Below, piece by piece: positions 25,716 through 34,700 of a stretch of DNA of 64,000 bases. The notes under the pieces are model-generated. The model was not told the DNA's origin and did no database searches. It saw nothing but the letters and a program-made list of their open reading frames with translations. Origin of the DNA: Anatilimnocola floriformis (GTDB taxonomy: Bacteria > Planctomycetota > Planctomycetia > Pirellulales > Pirellulaceae). Every line of letters begins with the position of its first letter. Within the stretch, counting starts at the first letter, position 1. Position numbers and translations under genes: made by a program. The stretch lies in assembly GCF_024256385.1 (NCBI RefSeq), contig NZ_JAMLFW010000001.1, positions 4,030,001-4,094,000 of the forward strand. Direction: 5' to 3'.

Positions 25716-28700
25716 CTACTTTTTGTCGAACTTATCGCCGGTGACTTTCAGTTGGCCTTCGAACTTTTCGAGGCCAACTTGATGCTTGTCCTTGAGTTCG
25801 CGCAGGCCGTTGAAAATCAATTCGTTATCGGCGAAGAGATAAAACGGCTTGAGCGCGTCGTGGCCGATGCGGGCAAGTTCGTTCTTTCGCGCGGTTGCCT
25901 TGGCATCGGCTGGCTGAGTGAGCAACGACAAATTGCACAGTTGAAACAATCGCTTGCGCGTGTCGATGTCGGGCGACTTCATTAGCGCTTCGTGAACCTT
26001 CTTTTTCTCGGCGACTGTCAGCTCGCGCGCCAGATTCTTGAGCTGCGTTAGCGAAGTCGCGTTGATGCGATCGAGCAACGCCTTCGGCTCCGTTTCCATG
26101 ATCTGGTCGTGGTGCTTCTTGGCCGCAATCAGCAACGTCAGCGGCTTGTCGACTTCTTCACGCAGTTCTTGCTGCGTCAGGTCCTTTTGCTTGCTGGCGA
26201 CATCTTCGAACGCTCGATAGGCGATGGTCGCTTCAAAGTCGAGGATCCGCGACTCGGCCAGATCCTTCTGCCGCTGATCCTTCATTGTGGCGAGGATTTC
26301 GCGGGCCTTGCGGATCTCGTCTTTACCTTCCGGCAGTTGGGCGAAGTTGAGCCGCAGCGTGATCGCTTCCGACTTCCAATTATCGTTGGCATTCCACTGA
26401 GCCTTGATGGCGGGCGAGCCTTCCAGCCAGCGAATCCGCTTCGGCGCCTCGCCCCGCCAGATCACGGCGCCGTTGCTGGCGATAGTCTTGAGCTGGCTCG
26501 GGTTCGCGGCGGACGGTTTCTTCAGGAAAATCTGATAGGCCTGCTCGTCGATCGCCTGCGCTTGCTTGAACACCTTCGGCTGGCGGATCGGGTCCTTGGC
26601 CACGGTATACATGCTGTACAAATCGATGGCCGCTTCCGATTCTTCGGCCAGCGTGAGGAGTTGCATGTCGGGCAACTGATGCTTGGTGGCCGCTTCGGCT
26701 GCCTGGTGAAAATGATTGAGTGCCTCTTCGCTGAGAGTCAGCTTCGCAGCCCGGTCGGCGAGTTTGCCGATCGCCCGCTTGTCGACGGCGAGCCAGAACG
26801 ACGCTTCAACTTCGTCGCTGGGTCGGAGCTTGTCGGACTCGACGGCTTCGTTGAGCTGTGCGACGGCGATCTTGAGAATTTCAATTCGCTCGTCGTTCTT
26901 GGCGAAGCCGGCGAAGGGATCGGTCGCGTAGCGATACAGACAGCGGCCGTAGTTCATCTGAGCCTTCGCCACCGGCAAGCCGCGGTCGCGAGCCGAGCTG
27001 ATCGCAAAACCGAAGGCGTCTTTCGACTTGGCGTAATACTCGGTCAGGCCGAGATAGTAGGCGTAGTCTTCGTAGGCATTGGCGAGCGCGGTGTAAGCGT
27101 TTTCCTTTTGATTCCGCCCGCTACTTTGCGTGGCCTCAAGAGCGTGTTTTACGGCGAGTTGCAGGTGGTAAGCCTTGGTGTTGACCGCCGGTGTGCCGCC
27201 GCCGAGGAGCGTGCGGACTTCGCCAGGCGTAACTTGCGGAGTTAAAAACGCGAGTCGCAAATGAATGTCGCTGAGTCCTTCGCGGCAGAGCGAATTCAGT
27301 TCATACGGATCATCGGCGGGAAGTTCCTTGAGCACCGCTTCGTAGCGCGTGCCGGCGAGGCGGATGTTGGGGATGTCGCTCTTGTCGTACGAACGAAAGC
27401 GGAGCACATAGGCCGAGAGAAAACGCATGCCGATGTTTGTTGACTTGCCATCGGGATCGTGCTTGTCGACTAGTTCGTACAACCGCTGCATGCGATCGTC
27501 GCGCTGCGTCGACTCGGCAGGAACGGCAGCGAGCGTGCGACCGTAGCCGACTAGGTAGTTGATGTTGGTATCGAGCGCGCGAGCCCGGTCGAACGCCTGA
27601 TTCGACAGCGAAATGGCCACCGTGCTGGAGTCGCGCACGTCGGATTGCTTGGCAGGATCGATATTCACGATCAGCGGACTGCGTTGCAGCAAACGCCCCT
27701 TCGCGCCCCAGAGAAAAGCGAGTTCCTTTGGCGGCTCCTTGGCATCCTTCATGGCAGGATGCAGGACTACGGGATTGATAATGTTCTGCAGCACACCTTC
27801 GTCGTTATCGCGCGAGCCTTCCGCAAAGCTGAAGTAGAGAAACTGCTTATCCTTCTGAGCGATCAGCAATTTGTGAAAGGCTTGCACGATCTTGGGATCG
27901 AGCGGCGAGTTCTCGGGAGCCGCCCGCAGATCAGCGAGGGCAGCGACGTATTCGAGCAGGCGGACCGCGTGAAATTGATCGAACATCGCCGCGGTGCGCG
28001 AGTCATTCCGGCCACTGGCAATCCACTGCTGGACCTTTTTCCAGTCGGGCTTTTCCTGGCGGGCCTCAACGATGGCCGAAACCACTTGCAACGCCGGCGC
28101 TTGCACCTGGGCATCGTTGGCGACGGCCTGCAAACCGGCCAGCTGCGAACCAGCGGCTGGCGACAAGTCGGCAAAGCGGAGAATGTCTTCGTCATCGAGC
28201 TTGAGAGCTTTGATCGCTGAAATGGCAAACACGTCGCCAGCGCCCTGACGGCGAGACGCGGTAAACCAGCCGGGCAGCGGTCGATGCTTGAGCAGGTCAC
28301 CGATGTTGCGGGCGGCGTCTTCTTGTTGAAAGACATTGCCGCTATTCGCGAGCAAGCGCGAGCGAACGAAGTTTCCATAGGACTTCAAATCGGCGTCGCT
28401 GTTGCCGATGGCATTCAAGGCGCGATCGATCTTGGTGCTCCACTCCTGCGTTTTTTCCGGCGTGGGCGTAGGAGTGGTGAGTATTTCGCATTCGATGCGA
28501 AGTAGCGACGGAATCGGTCCCTTCCCATCACCGGCATCGCGGCTGAGCGTGGCGAGGATCGCTTGAATCACCTTGTCGCTGGCGGGATCGGTATGAAGCA
28601 CGTCGCGCAGCACGAGAGCTTCGACCTTGGCCTGCCATTCGGAAAACTGACGATGGCTGGCGAGATCGTCGGTCGGGCTGCGGAGCAATGTTTGCAGCGG

Positions 28701-31379
28701 AATGGCCGCCGCGGCACTCCAGGGTGGACCTTGTTGAGCGCGGCCCAGTAATTTTTGAAACCACTTCACGCCATCGCCCGATTTGATGACGCGGTTCACG
28801 AATTCCACGAGAGCAACGTTCGGATCCGCTTTGGGATCGGCAAAGGAAACTTCCAGGCTGAGGTCGGCTTCGGTTTGCGCCATTCCGGCCAGATCGCTCT
28901 CGCTGCCAGACGACTTGCGAAACTGTTCGTACGCCTTGCTGAAGTCGCCCCAGGCAAACTGCACGGCAGGGAGCTGGTTTTCTTTCAGCTCGGTGCTAGT
29001 CAAATGCCCGCGCAACCGTTCGGCGAGCAACTGCATGGCGGCCCGCTGCGGCAGCAGATGCGTCAGCGACTCGAGCGCCTTCTCGGGAAGTTCGACGGCC
29101 GATTGCCGGATCTCGGCGAGAAACTCGTCGCGCAGTTGGACGACCGTTTTTACTTCCTCGGCGCCGAAGTGGAGTGATTCCAAGCGAGATTCGCCGAACA
29201 ACTCGGGCTTGAGATCGATGACCGCAGCGGCGACTTCGTCGTTGGCGAGATAGAAGTTGTCACCCATGCTGGCTTTGAGCGTGAGGAGTTCGAGCAACTG
29301 CACGCGGTCGACGAGGTTCTGCTCGAGAGCCAATTCCTGTTCGAGATAGCTTTTGATGGCGAGCAAGTTTTCGGCGGGCGGCGGATTAGCAGTTGCGTAA
29401 TGCAGATGCAACTCTTCAACGTCGATCTGATGCCGCAGCGAAACCGACAGCTCGAGAGCGGCTGCCGACTTCTCACGCAACTCGGTCAAGGTTTGCTCGG
29501 CGAGTTGCAACGATTCGCTGGTCCCTTCCAGACGTTTGGTCTGAGCCAGATCGAGCAGGCGTTTGAGCTCGGGGGCTTCGTGGCGAAGGAGAGCATCCTT
29601 CCACAACTGGCGTTCCCAGACAGCGAGGGCTTCCTTGGCGATTTGACTTTCGGGGCCGACTTCGCGACTGCCTTCTTTGCCCGCCGCGATTACTTGCAGG
29701 TAATGATTCCACAGCCCTTGCTTCCCCGGCAGCGCCGCAGCCGTCGACAGCGGCTCGATGAGCTGAGCAATGGCGGTCCGTTTTTCACTATCGTTCAGCG
29801 CGCCAGTAGCGCCGGCCTGTGCGCGGGCCAGACCGAAAATGATCTCGTTACGGAGATCGATTTCCTTGGGGGGCAGGGATTCAATTTCCTGATGCAGCAG
29901 TGTGTATGCCTGCAGCGCTTCGGCTCGTTTGTTGTCGAGCAGCAGTTGTTCGACCGACTGCAAGCGGCTGCGATACGCGGCGACATCGAACTCTTTTTCT
30001 CCTTGGCCGGTTAGCAGTGGTTGCGTGAGAGCCGGCGGCAGAAATGGTTTGATGCGAGCCCAGACCGCGGGATGCGTCGCCGACGCGGCAAGGAGCACGG
30101 CAACGATGGCGAAGGTCGCGAGAACGGCCTGCGCGGTTGCGAAGAAGTTGAAGCGGGTTGCTTCGGCCTTGGCGAGTTGCTTGACAAATTCGCCGCAAGA
30201 GGGATATCGATCCTCAGGCTTTTTCGACAGCGCCTTTTTGAGAACCGCGCGGACGTTGCGATTCGGCACGAACTTGAGATGGTGAACGCCGGTGTCTTTG
30301 GCTGCGTAGACGGCGGTCGAAGTGTTGCTGACGAAAGGCCAGCGGCCGGTGCGCAGCTCGACGTATGTGACCGCGAGCGAGTATTGATCGCTGGCCGGCG
30401 ACGGCTGGTTTTTGTTGATCGCTTCCGGCGCGGCGTAGGGCAACGTGAAGGCGTTGGTCGTCGCGCGAATGTCGCCCAATTCGCTGGCCAGGCCGTAGTC
30501 GCAGACTTTGGCGACATCGCCGACGAGCATGATGTTCTGCGGCTTGATGTCGCGATGGACGATTTCGCAACGATGCAAATAGTCGAGGCCGCGGGCCGCC
30601 TGTTCCATGTATGGCAGAACTTCATCAGCTGGCAGGGCGGCGAGCACGTCTTCTTCGGCTTCGGCCTGCGTTTGCGATCGACGGTCGGCGACGGTGTGCG
30701 AACCGGCGCTCGTGGCCCCCTTCACCTGCGTGGCTCCCTTGCGGGCACTTTTGGACAGGGACTTCTGGCTGATTTCGTGCGAGTATTCTTTCTGCCGATC
30801 GTGCAGCGTTTTGTGGCCGAGCTCCATCGCGACGACGAGCCAAATGGCCTGGCTGTGATCGTCCTCCCGCGTGCTGGCGGGCTGCGGTTGCTGGAATGTC
30901 TCACGAATGTTGAAGGAGTCGGTTTCAGGCGATTGGCTGGGAATCATCGTCCCTTGAATCGCAGGCCGCGGCTGATTCTGTTGTCCTTCGCCCACCGTGG
31001 TCGCGGCGAGGCCGCTGCCCGGCGTCACTTTCGGCTGCACGACGTGTGTATCGACAGCGACACTGTTCGGCGCTGCGATGATCGTGCCATCGCGATCGAG
31101 CAGCCAGTAGTCGATGAGCGTGAGCAGGTTGCCGTGCAGGATCTTGCGATCCTTAATTAGCCGCAGCGCTCGGAACTCTTTTTTGCCACCCTTTTGTTCC
31201 AGGTTGACGACCTTCAGCGCGCGCTCGAATCCGTTCTCGGTCACTGCCAGCCAAACGATGCCAAAAGTACCTCGCCCCAGCTCGCGCGCCAGGCGATAGC
31301 CGGGGACCGGCGTATCGCCGACTTTGAAGGCAACGGAGTGCCGCGAATGAGGATGTGGCATGAGCTCTGGTTCGCGCAA
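25716..31379 (-). CDS. Giant Ser/Thr protein kinase with helical sensor region
   Basis: 1,887 residues. The N-terminal Hanks-type kinase domain (about 27-405) has the Gly loop ELGRGTFGIVW, the ATP-binding Lys in ALKVV, the catalytic HRDIKPQN at about 272-279, DYG instead of DFG, and YAAPEAI. A disordered insertion of about 110 residues, rich in Gln/Ser/Thr/Pro (about 110-225), splits the N-lobe region from the helical lobe. One transmembrane helix lies near 412-436. The rest (about 440-1887) is almost wholly alpha-helical with TPR-like stretches and Lys/Glu-rich helices, placed outside the cytosol by topology. A second start, MPHPHSR, lies six codons in. Divergent from the matrix-protein gene. 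Substrate unknown. Confidence 0.85.
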   Translation of the reverse strand: MREPELMPHPHSRHSVAFKVGDTPVPGYRLARELGRGTFGIVWLAVTENGFERALKVVNLEQKGGKKEFRALRLIKDRKILHGNLLTLIDYWLLDRDGTIIAAPNSVAVDTHVVQPKVTPGSGLAATTVGEGQQNQPRPAIQGTMIPSQSPETDSFNIRETFQQPQPASTREDDHSQAIWLVVAMELGHKTLHDRQKEYSHEISQKSLSKSARKGATQVKGATSAGSHTVADRRSQTQAEAEEDVLAALPADEVLPYMEQAARGLDYLHRCEIVHRDIKPQNIMLVGDVAKVCDYGLASELGDIRATTNAFTLPYAAPEAINKNQPSPASDQYSLAVTYVELRTGRWPFVSNTSTAVYAAKDTGVHHLKFVPNRNVRAVLKKALSKKPEDRYPSCGEFVKQLAKAEATRFNFFATAQAVLATFAIVAVLLAASATHPAVWARIKPFLPPALTQPLLTGQGEKEFDVAAYRSRLQSVEQLLLDNKRAEALQAYTLLHQEIESLPPKEIDLRNEIIFGLARAQAGATGALNDSEKRTAIAQLIEPLSTAAALPGKQGLWNHYLQVIAAGKEGSREVGPESQIAKEALAVWERQLWKDALLRHEAPELKRLLDLAQTKRLEGTSESLQLAEQTLTELREKSAAALELSVSLRHQIDVEELHLHYATANPPPAENLLAIKSYLEQELALEQNLVDRVQLLELLTLKASMGDNFYLANDEVAAAVIDLKPELFGESRLESLHFGAEEVKTVVQLRDEFLAEIRQSAVELPEKALESLTHLLPQRAAMQLLAERLRGHLTSTELKENQLPAVQFAWGDFSKAYEQFRKSSGSESDLAGMAQTEADLSLEVSFADPKADPNVALVEFVNRVIKSGDGVKWFQKLLGRAQQGPPWSAAAAIPLQTLLRSPTDDLASHRQFSEWQAKVEALVLRDVLHTDPASDKVIQAILATLSRDAGDGKGPIPSLLRIECEILTTPTPTPEKTQEWSTKIDRALNAIGNSDADLKSYGNFVRSRLLANSGNVFQQEDAARNIGDLLKHRPLPGWFTASRRQGAGDVFAISAIKALKLDDEDILRFADLSPAAGSQLAGLQAVANDAQVQAPALQVVSAIVEARQEKPDWKKVQQWIASGRNDSRTAAMFDQFHAVRLLEYVAALADLRAAPENSPLDPKIVQAFHKLLIAQKDKQFLYFSFAEGSRDNDEGVLQNIINPVVLHPAMKDAKEPPKELAFLWGAKGRLLQRSPLIVNIDPAKQSDVRDSSTVAISLSNQAFDRARALDTNINYLVGYGRTLAAVPAESTQRDDRMQRLYELVDKHDPDGKSTNIGMRFLSAYVLRFRSYDKSDIPNIRLAGTRYEAVLKELPADDPYELNSLCREGLSDIHLRLAFLTPQVTPGEVRTLLGGGTPAVNTKAYHLQLAVKHALEATQSSGRNQKENAYTALANAYEDYAYYLGLTEYYAKSKDAFGFAISSARDRGLPVAKAQMNYGRCLYRYATDPFAGFAKNDERIEILKIAVAQLNEAVESDKLRPSDEVEASFWLAVDKRAIGKLADRAAKLTLSEEALNHFHQAAEAATKHQLPDMQLLTLAEESEAAIDLYSMYTVAKDPIRQPKVFKQAQAIDEQAYQIFLKKPSAANPSQLKTIASNGAVIWRGEAPKRIRWLEGSPAIKAQWNANDNWKSEAITLRLNFAQLPEGKDEIRKAREILATMKDQRQKDLAESRILDFEATIAYRAFEDVASKQKDLTQQELREEVDKPLTLLIAAKKHHDQIMETEPKALLDRINATSLTQLKNLARELTVAEKKKVHEALMKSPDIDTRKRLFQLCNLSLLTQPADAKATARKNELARIGHDALKPFYLFADNELIFNGLRELKDKHQVGLEKFEGQLKVTGDKFDKK

Positions 31380-31772
31380 ACACCGCGCGATGGCGATGGC
31401 TGCTCAGGCAAGAAACGAGTGAATTTTTCGGCTGGCGGGGCCTGCGTGCAACATACGGCAAACCGCCCAGAAAGGCAACGAATAACGGGCCGTTTGCAGA
31501 ATGGCGCGAGCGCTGGTTCTTACCTCGGTAAGCGTGAACCGCGAGCCGTTGTTTCGATGTATGCAGCGGGTAATTTTTGGGCCAAATCTCGGGATTGTAA
31601 GGGCGAGCCCCGCAAAACGGTTGACCCTGCTGACGGGGAAAGAGATAACGCTTCTTGTACCCACCTAGGGGGCGATTACGATGGAACGGACCTGCCAGCC
31701 CACCTCCCCTTGAAGCAGGGCTTTGTGCACGCGCCACCGCCGGTAATTCGCCGCGTCTGAGAAAGCACCGAG
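31380..31772. other. Divergent intergenic region between kinase and matrix protein genes
   Basis: 393 bases without a convincing gene. Frames crossing it lack protein-like composition. It must hold two promoters. No repeat of the GTAG families was found here. Confidence 0.4.
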
Positions 31773-34700
31773 ATGTCTGCAGCAAGCCGAAAGTCGACTC
31801 GTTTTCTTGCCCCCAAAAAAGCTCGGCCAACTGCTCGCAAGCCTCAGGTTCGCAAGGCTTTCTTCGAATCGCTCGAAGGTCGTGCGATGATGGCGTTCAC
31901 GCCGGGGGATGTGTTTGTTGGCAGCATACTTAGTCCGCCCGCTTTGTACGAAATCACTGGTGGCGGAGATTTTTCGGCTGCAAGCCCCGTGGCTAATCTT
32001 GGCAGCCAGACGTTCGGACAAATCGCCTGGTCACGCGACTTGAACACGGCGTATATCGCATTGTTCGACAATAGTTCCGTTGTCGCCGTAAACTCTGCCG
32101 GCGTTGTCACCCCCTTTGCCACTGGTTTGTCAGGTCCCACGGGACTGATTCTGACCAATGACGACCGTCTACTCGTGTCCGAACTTACCTCGGGAGAGGT
32201 CACCGACATCACCGTGGGTGGCGACTTTACGAGCGCGACACCCTATGCATCAGGCCTGAATAATCCCCGAAACATGGTGCAGGTGCCTGGTGGGCAAATA
32301 CTGGTTGGTGAAGACGGCAGCGGCGAGGTCACCGACTTGGCGACGGGCGGAGACTTGTCAGGTGCAACTCCATTTGCCGCTGGTCTCGGTAGCGTTACGG
32401 ACATCGCGCAATCCAGCAGCGGCGCGCTTTACGTAAGCGACCGTTTGGGTTTAAGAGTCTTGAACATCAGCTCCGGCGGAAATTTCACGGGCTCCACTCC
32501 ATTCGCTACCGGTCTTTTCTTCGGCGGTCTGACATTTGACGGCGCAGGCCGGTTGCTGGCGGCGGCCATCAACACTCCGCGAATTTACGACATTTCTGCA
32601 GGCGGGGATTTTTCTGGTGCGACTCCATTTGCAAACTTGCCAAGTGGCGTAAACCTGGATTCGCTACTGGATACCGTGCCTGCTAATACCCCTGGTACGT
32701 TGACCCCAGCGCTGAGCGGTGGCAACTTGGTGATCACCGATACGGACGCGACCGGTAAGAACAACGCCTTCTCAGTTTCCAATAACGGCGCGGGGAGCAT
32801 CGTTATCACGGATGCGGTGGAGAAGTTCGCCAGCACCGGCGGCATCGCCGGCGCTGTGCTCAGCGATGGCAATAAAACGCTGACCGTGCCTGTTGCTTCG
32901 ATCGCGGGAACGCAGATCATCATCAACGGCATGGCCGGCAACGACACGCTCACGGCCAATGTCGCCACCGCACTTGGCAAGATTCTGACGTTCAACGGCG
33001 GCACACCGACAGTCGGTCCTGGCGATAAGTTGATTGTCACCGGAGGTTCGTTTGCCACCGGCACGCTGAATCACACCAATGCCAGCGACGGCAGTGTGGT
33101 GCTGGGCCCGAACACGATCAATTACACCGGCCTGGAACCGGTCGATGTTACTGGCTCGACGTTCACCGCCCTGATCATCAATTTGCCGGACAACGCGGCG
33201 ACCGGCGACGATACGGAGCTGAGCTTCGATGGTGCGAACCTCGCCGTGACGAGCCTGAATGCCACGCACGAATCCGATCTGATCGCGGTCGCGGGCTTGG
33301 CGTCCGTCACCGTGAACGCGCGGGCCGGTGACGACACGATCCGCCTCGATGCGACGATGGCGACCTTCAACAAAGCGCTCGTGCTCAATGGCGATGCGGG
33401 CGCCGACAAGTTTGTCTTCGAGAGTGGCATCGCGGCCCCGGGAACGATCACAGTCAATGGCGGCGCGGGCGGCGCTACGCTCGATTACAGCGGCTTCAAA
33501 GTCGCTGCTGTCGATACGGCCGTCGACATCAATCTGACGGCGACCGCCGCCAATGGTTTCACCGGAACGGTCAAGGTCGGCGCGACCACGGTTGCCTCGT
33601 TCACGGCGATCAGCGGAGCGACCGGCAATAGCGCCACGACCACCGACTCACTCACCGGTTTGAATGCGACGTCTGCGTGGACCATCGACGAACCGGCCAA
33701 TAGCAAATACGTGTCGACCGGGACGTTCAATTTCACGAAGTTCGAAAAGCTGAACGGCGGCAGCGGCAGCGATGGTTTTGTGGTTACCAATCCCTCCGCC
33801 ACGGCAATGACGCTGGCCGGCGGCGGTGGCACGAATAGCTTGAATTTGTCAGCCGTGGCGAATGCCAACGTGACGCTGACAAATGTCGATGCCGCGGGCG
33901 CCGATGGGATCGAGACAACCAAGAGCATCACTTTCAGCGACATCAAGACTCTGACGGGCGATGGAGCCAGTTCACTGACGGGTACGAACTCAGCGAGCAC
34001 CTGGGTTATCGATGACGGCGCTGCAAATACCTACGCAACCGATCTGACTTTCTCCGGCTTCAAAACTCTGACCGGCGGCAATGGCATTGATACCTTCAAC
34101 GTACGCAACAACAGCGGGGCAATTGCGTATTCACTCAATGGCGGCGCTGGCGTTGATGCATTCAACTTCGGAAATGCAAATTCGCTGGCCGCGATCAGCA
34201 AGAACATTTCCGTTGACGGCGGCGCTGATGGCGCAACGCTGACGTTGAACGATCAAGCTCTCGCGACAAACATCAACTACAGCGCTGGCGCGAATACGAT
34301 CGGTCGCGATGGTAGTGGCATTGTTTCTTACTCGAACGTCACCAACCTCACGCTCAACGCGACCAACGGCACGAACACAATCAAGCTGACGGCCGTGCCG
34401 GCAGCGACCGGCACGAAGACTTTCAACGGCGGAACGGGCGATGACACGCTCGATACGGCGGGCATCGCCAATAACGTGATCGTCACCGCTCCAAATGCGA
34501 CCAAGGGTTTTGACGGCACGATCAACGGCGCGGGGTCGTTCACTGGCATCGAGTTCTTCAAGGGAAACAACGCCAGCACCTTTGTGGGTGACGACGAAAT
34601 TGCTACCTGGACGGTGAACGACAGCGGGACGAACACCTACATCTCGCAATCGCGCACGGCGAATATCAGCGGCTTTAGCACGTTGCAAGGCGGCTCGAAG

